Notes: generated from the sequence alone by a model not told the origin. Counted from the stretch's first letter, positions 43,001 to 52,448 are shown. The stretch: 63,185 bases of DNA from MWCR01 sp049325475 (GCA_049325475.1 JBMOLN010000005.1:1-63185), one strand, 5' to 3'. Translations and numbers: made by a program.

Positions 43001-43207
43001 ACCACCGTAGACACCCCTCTCGATGCTACCCCCTTTAACGTGACCCTCGTAGCTCGGTGAGCGTAGTGGGATAAAGGGGGAATGAAAAGGGGGATTTTAG
43101 TATTGGGTTTCGGTCTCCCTCTTAATTTAAACTTTTAGCCTTAAGCTTAAAGATAAACGCGCCTAAGCTCGATTTCATTTTTCATTCTTTCTTTATAGAA
43201 TGCAACC
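43001..43207. repeat. Hairpin-repeat stretch
   Basis: CACCCCTCTCGATGCTACCCCC, ACCCTCGTAGCTCGGTGAGC and GTAGTGGGATAAAGGGGG fold on each other; the same element type recurs at 43660-43760 and 43800-43875 and, more distantly, in the 80-bp repeat at 4139 and 27293. No gene. Confidence 0.6.
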
Positions 43208-43236
43208 TTGACAAGCCACCCTATCGATGATAGGTA
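43208..43236 (+). promoter_or_regulatory. Promoter of the 106-residue gene
   Basis: TTGACA, 17-nt spacer, TAGGTA (poor -10). Leader of about 27 nt with an SD. Confidence 0.55.
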
Positions 43237-43269
43237 AATCAGTATCGCACCTTGCAAAGGAGTAACCCC

Positions 43270-43590
43270 ATGACCGAAGCAACACCTTTCAAAATCGTAG
43301 TTCACCGCATTGATGGCAAACTGTCGGTAAATCTACTTGGAGAAATCACTCGCGAAGAATACGAAAAAGAATGCGATGCTTCCCCGGGTGAAATAGTTCT
43401 TTTTGCGGAAATCCCTTATGTTAACGACGAAGTACCGGACGATAGTCGCTTTGATTGGCTCGACGATACCAGAGCAAGCTGGGAAGGCCTCGGATGCCTG
43501 TCCGCAACCGATGGAATGCGCCAAGCCCTCGAAATCCTGCTTACGAGCTTTGCCAATCAACTTATCAATTCTCCCGATTTCAAAAAGTAA
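43270..43590 (+). CDS. Small acidic hypothetical protein (106 aa), stand-alone gene
   Basis: A soluble acidic protein (MTEATPFKIVVHRIDGKLSV...), no motif that I can name; the beta-rich start and ITREEYEKECDASPGE helix suggest a small globular fold. A strong SD (AAAGGAG, 43256-43262) with 7-nt spacing decides the start at 43270 rather than 43252. A promoter precedes it and an intrinsic terminator follows, so it is its own transcription unit inside a repeat-rich gap. It belongs with the other SD-led small genes at 574, 24444, 54344 and 62152. Confidence 0.7.
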   Translation: MTEATPFKIVVHRIDGKLSVNLLGEITREEYEKECDASPGEIVLFAEIPYVNDEVPDDSRFDWLDDTRASWEGLGCLSATDGMRQALEILLTSFANQLINSPDFKK

Positions 43591-43597
43591 ACCTCAT

Positions 43598-43619
43598 ACC
43601 GCCCGCAAACGGCGGTTTT
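43598..43619 (+). terminator. Intrinsic terminator
   Basis: ACCGCC and GGCGGT pair around CGCAAAC, followed by TTTTC. Confidence 0.75.
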
Positions 43620-43639
43620 CAATTTTCTAATTAGCCTCA

Positions 43640-43927
43640 CTGTTTGTTAAAGGTGGAGTTTCAGTCTCCCTCTTGAACCCGTCCCTCGACCCGTCGCCCG
43701 AAGTTTATAACGTAGGGTGAAGTTCTTTGAGCGTAGTGGAATCAAGAGGGAGAAATTGAGGGAGTTATAAGCACGCCTGAGCTCTTTTTGTTTCTGCCGT
43801 ATACACCCCTCTCTTGCCCTGTGCCACGAAGCTTTATGCGAAGTGGTAAAGCGGGAGAGGGGCTGGGGGTGAGGGCATCTCTTGACCCAGCATCCACTTT
43901 TTGCCTCCCGCTCGCTAAGCTTATCCC
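43640..43927. repeat. Hairpin-repeat stretch before the glycosyltransferases
   Basis: TCTCCCTCTTGA pairs with TCAAGAGGGAGA across 43660-43755 with CGAAGTTTATAACGTAGGGT inside; then CCCCTCTCTTGCCC, CCACGAAGCTTTATGCGAAGTGG and GGGAGAGGGG at 43805-43862. The AAGCTTTATGC loop is the one seen in RNase P RNA. No gene. Confidence 0.65.
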
Positions 43928-45118
43928 ATGCTTGAATCAGCAGTTAAAGTCCAAAATGAATTGAGTGATTTAAAAATCGCCCTGGTTCATGATTACCTGG
44001 TTCAAGACGGCGGAGCCGAACGGGTTTTATCAGCTTTTCAAAAAATTTTTCCGGGTGCTGATACGCACGTTTTAATTTACAATAAAAAACGCTCCCACCC
44101 TGATTTTCAGGATAAAAAAATACATACTTCTTTTTTAAATAACTGGCCTTTTGCCAAGAAGCATTATCAATGGCTGCTCCCCCTATTACCAATTGCAACA
44201 GAACACTTGGATTTTACAAAATACGAACTCGTTCTCTCTTCATCCAGCTCATTTGCCAAGGGCATAATCGTTCCTGCCGGCGCCAAACATATTTGCTACC
44301 TGCATACTCCGACCAGATTCCTCTGGGAAGACCGTATTGGCTATCTGGCCGATCTGCCCCAGCCGACCATAGTACGAAACGCACTGCCTCTGCTTCTGCA
44401 TCGCTTGCGCCAATGGGATAAACAAGCCGCCGAACGCCCGGATGAAATGATAACCAACTCCGAAACCAGCCGCCGCAGAATTAAACGCTATTATCGACGC
44501 GATTCCACTGTCATTCATCCTCCGGTTGATATTCATAAAATCCACTTCTCCCGCCATGGAGGAGAATACTGGCTTGCCGGCGGCAGATTGGTTCCGTACA
44601 AAAGGTTTGATATTATCGTCAAAGCCTTTAACAAACTTAACATGCCCCTCATCATTTTCGGCACCGGCCCTGAATTAAAAAAACTCAAAAAACTTGCCGG
44701 CCGCAAAACCAAATTTGTAGGTATAGTTGATGACACGGAAAAAACAAGATTATTCCGCCGCGCAATCGGATTCATCAATCCGCAAGTTGAAGATTTTGGC
44801 ATAACACCGATAGAAGCCATGGCCGCCGGGCGCCCTGTCATCGCCTACCCCGTCGGCGGTTCCGCTGAAACTGTTTTACCCGGTAAAACCGGCCGCTTTA
44901 TTGAAATGCAAACTTGGGAAGATATTGGCGATGCCGTCATTCGTCATAAGCCCGGCGATTATGATCCCAAAGAAATCCGTGATTTTGCCGAAAACTTCAG
45001 CCATGAAAAATTCACCGAAAAAATTCTTCTGCAGCTGGGAAAATATTTAAACCTGACAGACCCGATCGATGATGAACTGGCGCTCATAAACGATCCTTAT
45101 GCCCAATATTTTAATTGA
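43928..45118 (+). CDS. Glycosyltransferase family 4 (GT-B)
   Basis: 396 residues. N-terminal GT4 domain with KIALVHDYLVQDGGAERVLSAF (about 16-37) and HICYLHTPTRFLWEDR; C-terminal GT1 domain with LAGGRLVPYKRFDIIVKAFN and the EX7E motif in EDFGITPIEAMAAGRPVIAY. It transfers a nucleotide sugar to a growing glycan on the cytoplasmic side of the membrane; donor and acceptor are not evident. Its end overlaps the next glycosyltransferase start by 20 nt, so they are translationally coupled. Confidence 0.92.
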   Translation: MLESAVKVQNELSDLKIALVHDYLVQDGGAERVLSAFQKIFPGADTHVLIYNKKRSHPDFQDKKIHTSFLNNWPFAKKHYQWLLPLLPIATEHLDFTKYELVLSSSSSFAKGIIVPAGAKHICYLHTPTRFLWEDRIGYLADLPQPTIVRNALPLLLHRLRQWDKQAAERPDEMITNSETSRRRIKRYYRRDSTVIHPPVDIHKIHFSRHGGEYWLAGGRLVPYKRFDIIVKAFNKLNMPLIIFGTGPELKKLKKLAGRKTKFVGIVDDTEKTRLFRRAIGFINPQVEDFGITPIEAMAAGRPVIAYPVGGSAETVLPGKTGRFIEMQTWEDIGDAVIRHKPGDYDPKEIRDFAENFSHEKFTEKILLQLGKYLNLTDPIDDELALINDPYAQYFN

Positions 45119-46175
45119 TGCGCGAGCCATCGCGGATTGTAAAAGCGGAGGCATAAACCGCGTAGCGCGGCTATGGATTATAGAGCAAACCAAATCTTAC
45201 TCCCCGCAAAACTGCCATTGCATAACAACCGGCCTTAAACCTTCCGAAGAAGTCAGACGATTTTGCGATCAAAATGATTTTAATTATATCCATCTCACAA
45301 TCCCAAACAAAATTTGGACTTTTTTCTGCCGCCTCAACCTAGCCTCGCTGATTTTAAGCGCCGAACATAAACTCAAACAGCCAGTCGATCTTTTACTGCT
45401 CCCAAACATCGCCTATACCGGAGCTCTCTACCGCCCTTACCATATTCTTGTTCATGATTTATCTTTTATCATCGAGCCAAAATGGTTTTCTTTCAAACGC
45501 CGTCTCTGGCATAAATATATTGATGCACCCCGCCGTATCGCCAATGCGGACGAGATCCATTGCGTCAGCAATCAAACCAAATCAGACGTTAAGCGACTTT
45601 TATCAATCGATGACGCTAAATGCCACATCTTCCACTTTGACCCAAAGCTAGAAGTCCGGAGTCCGGGGTTCGAAGTCCGAAGCGAAATACGAAATACGCC
45701 TGCCCCCCGGAGCTTCAGTGAAGGAGGGAAATACGAAATACGACCAAGTTGGCTTCCGTCTACCGCAAAACGGTTCATTCTGTTATTAGGTGGCTCCGAC
45801 CCTCGTAAAAACATAATCGTCGCGCTCAAAGCTATCGCTGAGTTCAACATCCGTCATCCGCAAAAATATCTCACGCCCTTGGTACTCGGCGGTAAAGTCA
45901 ATTTTCCAGCCGGACATAAAATCGCTTGCGTCCAAGCTCCCGGCTTTATTAAAGACGACGTACTTTATTGGCTCTATCAAAATGCAGCCGCTCTTCTCTA
46001 TCCTTCTTGGTACGAAGGTTTCGGACTGCCCTTGCACGAAGCCCATCAATTCAACACACCCGTCATCGCCTCAACGGCCGGCGCCCTTCCCGAAACCGCC
46101 CCGCCAAATACAATTTTCTGCCATCCGGCTAAGATACATGAGTGGATCCAAACTTTGGAGCTGATAGAGTTATAA
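45099..46175 (+). CDS. Glycosyltransferase family 4 with internal repeat insertion
   Basis: 358 residues. Starts MPNILIDARAIADCKSGGINRVARLW, the usual GT4 N-terminus; the donor domain has FILLLGGSDPRKNIIVALKAI and the EX7E region YPSWYEGFGLPLHEAHQFNTPVIAS. Between the domains, bases 45649-45747 (EVRSPGFEVRSEIRNTPAPR...) consist of tandem AAGTCCGGAGTCCGG-type and GCGAAATACGAAATACG repeats around a 24-bp hairpin element (45705-45728) that also occurs, in the other orientation, inside tsaD. The insertion keeps the frame. Works with the preceding GT. Confidence 0.9.
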   Translation: MPNILIDARAIADCKSGGINRVARLWIIEQTKSYSPQNCHCITTGLKPSEEVRRFCDQNDFNYIHLTIPNKIWTFFCRLNLASLILSAEHKLKQPVDLLLLPNIAYTGALYRPYHILVHDLSFIIEPKWFSFKRRLWHKYIDAPRRIANADEIHCVSNQTKSDVKRLLSIDDAKCHIFHFDPKLEVRSPGFEVRSEIRNTPAPRSFSEGGKYEIRPSWLPSTAKRFILLLGGSDPRKNIIVALKAIAEFNIRHPQKYLTPLVLGGKVNFPAGHKIACVQAPGFIKDDVLYWLYQNAAALLYPSWYEGFGLPLHEAHQFNTPVIASTAGALPETAPPNTIFCHPAKIHEWIQTLELIEL

Positions 46176-46227
46176 TCCCCCTTATCATCCCCCTATATTA
46201 AAAAATTCGCACCAGCGACGCCTTTAT

Positions 46228-46264
46228 TGCTAATTGCTAATTGCTAATTGCTAATTGCTAATCG
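46228..46264. repeat. TTGCTAA tandem repeat
   Basis: Five copies of TTGCTAA(T). The same unit occurs at 50307-50342, before the other propeller gene. Confidence 0.85.
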
Positions 46265-46274
46265 AATTTAAGGA

Positions 46275-46303
46275 TTGACAAAATCCTTAAATTCTGCTAT
46301 ATT
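46275..46303 (+). promoter_or_regulatory. Promoter of the 1239-residue surface gene
   Basis: TTGACA, 17-nt spacer, TATATT. Leader of about 73 nt that ends with GCTAATATTAGCCAAATT directly before the ATG. Confidence 0.8.
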
Positions 46304-46382
46304 GACGCATTAAATTAAGCGTGCTCAAATAAAAAGAGAAACTTTTTTAGTCATTAAATTTTTTGCTAATATTAGCCAAATT

Positions 46383-49300
46383 ATGAGAAATATTCTTAAA
46401 AATATTCTGTCCGTGCTTGCTGTTTTAGCCATGCTGGCCTTAAGCATCGCGGCAGTTGTTAATGCTGCCTCAGCAGCAACAGGACCCTGGCAATGGTCTG
46501 ACATGTCGGACAAATTAGGTGTCCGAGAGAACCGCCCGGTCTGGGCCGGCGCCTTTGCCGCGCCATATTGGTACCTTACCGACGGCCAAGAACTTTATAC
46601 CGGCGGCCACGTCTGGAAAACGGACGGCTCCATCGTTACAGATATCACAGCCGAGGTTCGCCAAGCCGGTTTAAACCGCGTTGACGATATCGTCTCCGAC
46701 GGTACAACCGTTTTGTTTTTAAAAAGCGTTGTATCCAACACCCGCAATTTTGAAATCTTAAGTTATCAAGATGGCAAATGGGGTTACCCGGCCCATACCT
46801 GGCGCCAGTACTTGGAAGCTGATGAAGCTTTGGCATCCATAAATGGTAAAGACGGCGTTTGGATGGTCACAACCGCCAAAGGACGCGTCTTTCAATGGAC
46901 CGCATCTTCAAATGCTTTCCAATGGGTCAACCTTCCTGTCACTGCCACAAATCCTTATAGATCAAACGTCTATTCGGTAAAACACGCATCACCGGTCACA
47001 GGTCATAGTGTGTTCATTGTAACTAAAGTTGTTCCCACGTCCGGCGGCTGGATTTTTGCGATACCGCAAACTTCATCTTATACAAGATTGTATTTTTACC
47101 AAAACGGTAACTTCCATCAAATTACAAATTCCAACCTTAGCGGCATAAACTTTATCGCCAGCAATGGCAATCAGGTTATTTTAACCGGTCCCAGCTATAC
47201 ATACAGTAATCAAATCATTTATGTAATTGATGGTTCCAACAGCAGAACAGTTAACACAAATATTTCCAACACATCATTACTAACCTGGAACAATGCTATC
47301 GCGGCATCCAACGGAAAATCCTGGATGATCGTAAGCGGTAAAAATCTATATCGCTTTGATGGATATGAATTTCAAAGTTATGGCGAAACTCGCGATTATT
47401 TCTTAACCCTTTCCGGGGATAAAAACGGACGCATGCTTTTAGGCGGCGCAGTATCATCTCTTGGTTATGGTTATCCAAACTCGCCGTTAACCGCCAAACT
47501 CGTCAGAGTTGATGAAGGTACCGGATATACTCCGGTAACAAACAATTCCAACGTAAATTGGGATGAAACAATCGACACTGTTCCAGCTTATGAAAACAGC
47601 ATCCATTACTGGGCCTGGTTTGAACCCAACAAAAAGAATCACGGCAATGTCATCGATCCCAAATACGGAGTCGGCGCGCAATCCAATTATGGAATTGATA
47701 AAATCGAATTATATATAAATGATGTCCGCCAGCGTGTCTGCGACGGTTATGACAGCAAAGGCAATGTTGGTTGCGCCATGTTTATCGAAAGCACGGCCTA
47801 TGTGTACGGCAATGACGTTAATGTAAATGCCAAAGTCTATGACACCCGCGGCCGTGTCGCCACCGTCCCGGTTCGCTCCATCCGCTTTTGGGCCGGGGAA
47901 ACCGGCACAGCCGGCAATGTCACAGCCGGCATGAGCGTTAGCCATAATGCTCATGAGCTTTATCAAGGGCAAAGTTCCAACGTAAATATAACCGGCTACT
48001 CGCCAAACGGCATCCAAAAAATCGAAGTTTATTTAAACGGCAATATTGTTAAACAGTGCTATGGCAATGATTGCAGCTATACCATCTATGGCAGCAATTA
48101 TCCCAAAGGATCCCATTTGGCCTTTAACGGCAAGGTGACGGATAACAACGGCAACGTTGCCTGGACTTGGTTGGGCGAATATGACATCCCGGTTAGCGAT
48201 CAATATTATAACAATAATACCGGTTCTGACCGCATCAGCATCAGCCAATGGTATGAACCAATCGGCGCTTATTGGAATTCCTATCAAGATAAGAAAATCA
48301 ATACCAATGTCAGCGCCCAAGACGGCCTGCAAAAAGTTGAAATCTATATCAATGACCAAGTAGTCCGCAGCTGCGGCTTTAACCGCGCTTATAACACACA
48401 AAGCTGTACTTATACCATCTACCAAGGCAATTACAGCGGTTATAACCAGCTCAGAGTTTACACCAAGGCCTATGATTATTTGGGCAGACAAGTGCAAGGC
48501 GCCACCCAATATCTTTACAAGGATAGTTATTCAAACAATGGAACAACCGATAGTTCGGTAGCCGCTTGGTTCGATGCCGGCATTATTACCGATACATTGG
48601 GACGCAACGATTCCCGCACTATCACCTTCCGTGGTAATGCCAACCGCGGCTTGGATAAATTGGAGCTTTATGCCAATAACAATCTCGTCGGTACTTGTGA
48701 TTATAACAATGCCTACGGCGATCAAACCTGCTACAAAACCATCTACGGAAGTAATTTCAGTTCCGGCCAAACGGTAAACTTAAAAGTCAAAGCAATCGAC
48801 CGCGACGGTTATTACAACTATTCCGGCAATATCAGCTTTAGAATCGAGGAATATGGTTCAAGTAATAATGACGGAGTATATGTTTGGCAGTGGTTTGATC
48901 CTTCAGATACCAACTTGGATCAAAATGAAACAGCTTACGTCAAAGTCGGTGCCAGCGCCAATAATGGTCTGAATCGCATCGAAATCTATGTAAATGGCAG
49001 CCGCATCCAAACGTGTAATTATAACCGTGTTTACGGTAATCAAACCTGCCAAGTTGCAGTCTATGGCAACAATTACAATAACAATGCCAGCATTCCGGTT
49101 TATGCCAAGGCATATGATTACAACGGCTACTCTGCTAAATCCGATACGCAATATTTATATCGTAATGGATCAAGTAATAATAACGGCAACGTCAGCACTT
49201 GGTTAACATTCTCCCCCAGTGATACAAATTTCGATCAAAACGAAACTCGCATGATTACCGCAACATCCAATGCAGACGATGGATTGATGAAAACCGAAAT

Positions 49301-50102
49301 CTATGTAAATAACAATCTTATAAAAACCTGTACTTACAATCGTGTTTACACATCCAATCAATGCGGTGTAAATGTTAATGGCAGCAATTATTCCAACGGC
49401 TCCACACTTTCCGTTTATTCCAAAGCTTATGACTATTACGGAAAATATCAAACCAGCCAAACGCAATATCTATACAGAACCAATAGCACCAACAACCAAT
49501 CAAATAATGTTTATGCTTGGATCTGGCTAGAGCCTTCTGATACAACCTTGAAACAAGGCGAAACCAAAACCATCAAAACCGGCGCAGCCGCAGATGCGGG
49601 CTTAAGCAAAGTCGTAATCTATGCCGACGGCAATGCTAAACGCACATGCAATTTCAGCCGCGCCTATGGCAATCAGGCTTGCGATGTCAGCATCAACGGC
49701 TATGATTTTACCGCCAACCGCAACATCAATATTTATGCAGTTGCTTATGATTATAATGGCCGCGTCAAACAAACCGAAACATTGACTGTCTATGTTACCG
49801 GAACCAATGAAGAAACCGAAAGCAATATCCAGGGTCAAATAGATATCACAACCGATCACAATAACGGCTATGATAGCGATGACTATGTCGTTTTCACAGC
49901 CACCGGATCAGATGGCAATGGTGTTGAGAAGATTGAAATCATGGTTAATGCCACACTGGTCAAGACCTGTACCAATGCCACAACCTGTACTTATACGGGC
50001 GGAACATATGGCGACAGATCCAGCGTTACCTATGGCGCCAACTTATATGACAAATTAGGCAACAGACTTTGGACAGGTTATAAAACCATATTCCGCAAAT
50101 AA
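46383..50102 (+). CDS. Large secreted surface protein: propeller-like N-terminus plus eight Ig-like repeats
   Basis: 1239 residues. Signal peptide at 1-33 (ends NAASAATG). Residues about 35-385 look like a beta-propeller or similar all-beta domain with repeated DG-W and NGK-W motifs (VTDITAEVRQAGLNRVDDIV, SINGKDGVWMVTT); its relative is the protein at 50679. Then eight repeats of about 100 residues: WFDPSDTNLDQNETAYVKVG, then GLNRIEIYVNGSRIQTCNYN, NQTCQVAVYGNNY and a KAYDYNGY strand. Each repeat has two conserved Cys that could form a disulfide. Asn/Tyr/Ser-rich and without an anchor, so it is released or bound to the surface by other means. Adhesion is plausible. Confidence 0.8.
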   Translation: MRNILKNILSVLAVLAMLALSIAAVVNAASAATGPWQWSDMSDKLGVRENRPVWAGAFAAPYWYLTDGQELYTGGHVWKTDGSIVTDITAEVRQAGLNRVDDIVSDGTTVLFLKSVVSNTRNFEILSYQDGKWGYPAHTWRQYLEADEALASINGKDGVWMVTTAKGRVFQWTASSNAFQWVNLPVTATNPYRSNVYSVKHASPVTGHSVFIVTKVVPTSGGWIFAIPQTSSYTRLYFYQNGNFHQITNSNLSGINFIASNGNQVILTGPSYTYSNQIIYVIDGSNSRTVNTNISNTSLLTWNNAIAASNGKSWMIVSGKNLYRFDGYEFQSYGETRDYFLTLSGDKNGRMLLGGAVSSLGYGYPNSPLTAKLVRVDEGTGYTPVTNNSNVNWDETIDTVPAYENSIHYWAWFEPNKKNHGNVIDPKYGVGAQSNYGIDKIELYINDVRQRVCDGYDSKGNVGCAMFIESTAYVYGNDVNVNAKVYDTRGRVATVPVRSIRFWAGETGTAGNVTAGMSVSHNAHELYQGQSSNVNITGYSPNGIQKIEVYLNGNIVKQCYGNDCSYTIYGSNYPKGSHLAFNGKVTDNNGNVAWTWLGEYDIPVSDQYYNNNTGSDRISISQWYEPIGAYWNSYQDKKINTNVSAQDGLQKVEIYINDQVVRSCGFNRAYNTQSCTYTIYQGNYSGYNQLRVYTKAYDYLGRQVQGATQYLYKDSYSNNGTTDSSVAAWFDAGIITDTLGRNDSRTITFRGNANRGLDKLELYANNNLVGTCDYNNAYGDQTCYKTIYGSNFSSGQTVNLKVKAIDRDGYYNYSGNISFRIEEYGSSNNDGVYVWQWFDPSDTNLDQNETAYVKVGASANNGLNRIEIYVNGSRIQTCNYNRVYGNQTCQVAVYGNNYNNNASIPVYAKAYDYNGYSAKSDTQYLYRNGSSNNNGNVSTWLTFSPSDTNFDQNETRMITATSNADDGLMKTEIYVNNNLIKTCTYNRVYTSNQCGVNVNGSNYSNGSTLSVYSKAYDYYGKYQTSQTQYLYRTNSTNNQSNNVYAWIWLEPSDTTLKQGETKTIKTGAAADAGLSKVVIYADGNAKRTCNFSRAYGNQACDVSINGYDFTANRNINIYAVAYDYNGRVKQTETLTVYVTGTNEETESNIQGQIDITTDHNNGYDSDDYVVFTATGSDGNGVEKIEIMVNATLVKTCTNATTCTYTGGTYGDRSSVTYGANLYDKLGNRLWTGYKTIFRK

Positions 50103-50151
50103 ATTTAGATGCAGAGACGTGATATGTCGCATCTCCGAGACTGTATCAACC

Positions 50152-50179
50152 AAAAAACCGCTTAATCAAGCGGTTTTTT
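50152..50179 (+). terminator. Terminator of the surface gene
   Basis: AAAAAACCGCTT and AAGCGGTTTTTT pair around AATC. Confidence 0.9.
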
Positions 50180-50246
50180 GATCGCCATTATTCGTCCTTT
50201 ATCCTTCATCCTTAAACCATTTGGATCTTGACCAAAACCCATTTTC

Positions 50247-50276
50247 TTGCTAACCTAACCCCATCTTCGCTATAAT
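50247..50276 (+). promoter_or_regulatory. Promoter of a candidate small RNA or long leader
   Basis: TTGCTA, 18-nt spacer, TATAAT. The TTGCTAA/TCGCTAA repeats follow at 50307-50342. Confidence 0.5.
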
Positions 50277-50283
50277 ATAGTTT

Positions 50284-50528
50284 AGATATATTCGCGAAGC
50301 AGCACTAGCTAATCGCTAATTGCTAATCGCTAATTGCTAATTGAATATAGGTATGTTTTCCCAAATATTTCGTTGGGCGCTGATGTATGGCACACTCCTT
50401 GAGTGCGTTGCCAATGTCCGTTTGCACGAATTGGGTAATCATACATCTCTCTTCGCCTCAAAATAAATCTGATGCAGGCGCGACAGCGTTTAATCAGAGG
50501 AACGTAAAAGCCCCGCCCGGGGTTTTTA
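50284..50528 (+). ncRNA. Candidate structured small RNA ending in a terminator
   Basis: The core 50382-50447 is closed by GATGTATG/CATACATC, extended by GGCG/CGCC outside; inside are CACTC-CTT-GAGTG and TTGCCAAT pairing with ATTGGGTAA. After 60 more bases GCCCCGCCCGGGG and TTTTT (50510-50527) terminate. No frame here has a start signal. I cannot name a family. The region after it (50530-50678) is GTTAATCCG-type repeat. Confidence 0.4.
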
Positions 50529-50678
50529 TGTTTACCTTGACATTTAACCTCCATCAGGCAAGCTATGGACAACGTGTTCCCGTTTATCCGTTAATACGTA
50601 ATCCAGTGTATCAGTTAATCCGTTATCACGAGCTAACTCTGGATAACGGATTAACGGGACTACGTGTTAACAAAAATT

Positions 50679-51767
50679 ATGCAACTCCGCCCCCTCTTCT
50701 TCTGCCTGATCATCAGCCTCGTAATCGCTCCGCAAAGCTTTGCGAATGATGGTTGGCGCGATGCATCGGATTTAATTCCGCAAACATATCTGGATGATAG
50801 GATTCATCTCCCCTATCTCTCTTTCATTAAAAGCCGCGGACAAGAATGGCTTATCGGCAATCCCAATCAACTATTCAAATATTCTGAAACCGAAATAATC
50901 GATCTCACGCCCAAGCTTAAACAAATCGGATTTAAAAACATCAGACAAATCGCCGGAGACGGCCAGTCATGGTTAATAATTGGCGACAGCAGTATCTGGC
51001 TGCAAGCACCGGATCTCTTTTTCCATTATGACGGTAATTACCTCAAAGACATCAGCTCCACATTTCAGCATCTGGCGGATGATGATTATGTAGGACAAAT
51101 CAGCGGCAAACAAGGCATGTGGCTTATTCCCACAAAATATTCATTATATGCCTGGCACTCATCTTTACTTAATCCCTATAAAATCAACCTTCCTGATTCA
51201 TTCAAAGAACCGCGTTTGCAGGAACCGCGCATTTATCCCATAGTCAATGGCTGGATAATCGACTTTGTCCAAAAAAACGGTCCCAAAAGCATAGCCTCCG
51301 GCAACGACCAGCTGGATCGAAGATTTTTTTATTATCATGATGATCAATTTCAAGAAATCACATCGGCATTGGGAAATCTAAGCCATATATCAATTTTACA
51401 ATCCAACGGCCAACAATTGCTTGCCATGGGATCAAGCTTTGTAGATATTAATAAGTCCGTATATCGCGCTTACTTAACCGACGGCAATCATTTCCAAGAT
51501 ATCAGTAATGATTTTGCAAAAATATTCAATCCTGATGTTCCCGACAAATTCCAACCTTACATTAACCAAGGATTCATTACCAACATTGGCCGGAACTGGA
51601 TTATTGCGGACAGCACTCACAATGCTTTGCTCTACCATCATCCCTCGATATCAAAAATCAGCGGTCAAAAAATTTTGTTAAATTCCGGTTACGGAACCAA
51701 TCATGCAATCTTTGTCGGTTATAAAATTAAAGACGGACAAAATCTGCCCGCCTTGCTCATATATTAA
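50679..51767 (+). CDS. Secreted propeller-like protein, paralogue of the 46383 N-terminus
   Basis: 362 residues. Signal peptide at about 1-23 (MQLRPLFFCLIISLVIAPQS, then FANDG). The rest matches the layout of residues 35-385 of the 1239-residue protein: W-x-D-x-SDLIP start, SRGQEWLIGNPNQLFKY, IDLTPKLKQIGFKNIRQIAG, DGQSWLIIGDSSIW, SGKQGMWLIPT and NGQQLLAMGS repeats spaced by about 45 residues, as in a beta-propeller. It lacks the Ig repeats. The frame runs to a GTG at 50664; ATG at 50679 gives a clean signal peptide. A duplication is likely; function unknown. Confidence 0.75.
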   Translation: MQLRPLFFCLIISLVIAPQSFANDGWRDASDLIPQTYLDDRIHLPYLSFIKSRGQEWLIGNPNQLFKYSETEIIDLTPKLKQIGFKNIRQIAGDGQSWLIIGDSSIWLQAPDLFFHYDGNYLKDISSTFQHLADDDYVGQISGKQGMWLIPTKYSLYAWHSSLLNPYKINLPDSFKEPRLQEPRIYPIVNGWIIDFVQKNGPKSIASGNDQLDRRFFYYHDDQFQEITSALGNLSHISILQSNGQQLLAMGSSFVDINKSVYRAYLTDGNHFQDISNDFAKIFNPDVPDKFQPYINQGFITNIGRNWIIADSTHNALLYHHPSISKISGQKILLNSGYGTNHAIFVGYKIKDGQNLPALLIY

Positions 51768-51773
51768 TAAACA

Positions 51774-52448
51774 TCATTCAATTGGAATTTCTTTCTGGTC
51801 CGTATAATACGCCAGTTCTTCTTTTAATACATCCAAATCAATACGCTCCCCGTTAAACAAAACCCGGTCTTCGTATCTGGTTACTTTATTGTATAATTCC
51901 TCCTGCAGCAAAGTCGGTAATGAGCCGGCGGTATTCCTCATTTTTTCCATCATTCCTTCAAAATGGGCTAAAACTCTTTTACCTTCATCAATTAAAACAT
52001 CCAAAACCTTTGGATGATTTTTAATGTAATCCTCTCTTACAAAATGCCGGACTTGTAAAATCTCCGAACGCTCTTCGTCGCCGAATGTCATATCAAAATC
52101 TTCATGATCCAGCAGCTCATCGATTGAATCAATCCCATTGTTTTGCTTAAAGCGATGCATCAAATGTGCCGTAGATCTCCTCACGGACTTCTCAACCTGA
52201 TCCCACTCGATCAAAGCACCTTGCTCTTTAAAAAATTCATCCATGGCAAACCTTATGGGGTAAAGAGCCTTGGCAAAACCGATTGCAAATTCCGCAATAT
52301 CTTCCTTTACATCCAAAATCCCATCATCAAATTTATCAATGATTTTTTCCGCTTTGGATTTCAAATCTTCCGGGACGAACGCCAGCCAATTGGATAAAAA
52401 ATCCACAATCTGCCTCTTATCTCTTAAATCAAGATATAACTCTTCCAT
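51774..52448 (-). CDS. Hypothetical helical protein (224 aa)
   Basis: I do not recognise it. It is acidic, almost all helical, without signal peptide or membrane helix (VDFLSNWLAFVPEDLKSKAE, DIAEFAIGFAKALYPIRFAM, VDVLIDEG-type helices). A four-helix or longer bundle is likely. TGTTATAAT with the hexamer complement at 52457-52462 lies 8 nt before the ATG, giving a near-leaderless mRNA. Its end faces the end of the propeller gene (6 nt apart) with no room for a terminator between. Confidence 0.6.
   Translation of the reverse strand: MEELYLDLRDKRQIVDFLSNWLAFVPEDLKSKAEKIIDKFDDGILDVKEDIAEFAIGFAKALYPIRFAMDEFFKEQGALIEWDQVEKSVRRSTAHLMHRFKQNNGIDSIDELLDHEDFDMTFGDEERSEILQVRHFVREDYIKNHPKVLDVLIDEGKRVLAHFEGMMEKMRNTAGSLPTLLQEELYNKVTRYEDRVLFNGERIDLDVLKEELAYYTDQKEIPIE

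Noticed and set aside
48033..48509. Minus-strand frame of 158 codons and neighbours within the surface gene
   Set aside because: Produced by the regular codon use of the repeat protein; Ile/Ala-rich products without start signals.
50387..50749. Plus-strand frame of 120 codons
   Set aside because: It covers the candidate structured RNA, a terminator, repeats and the start of the propeller gene.
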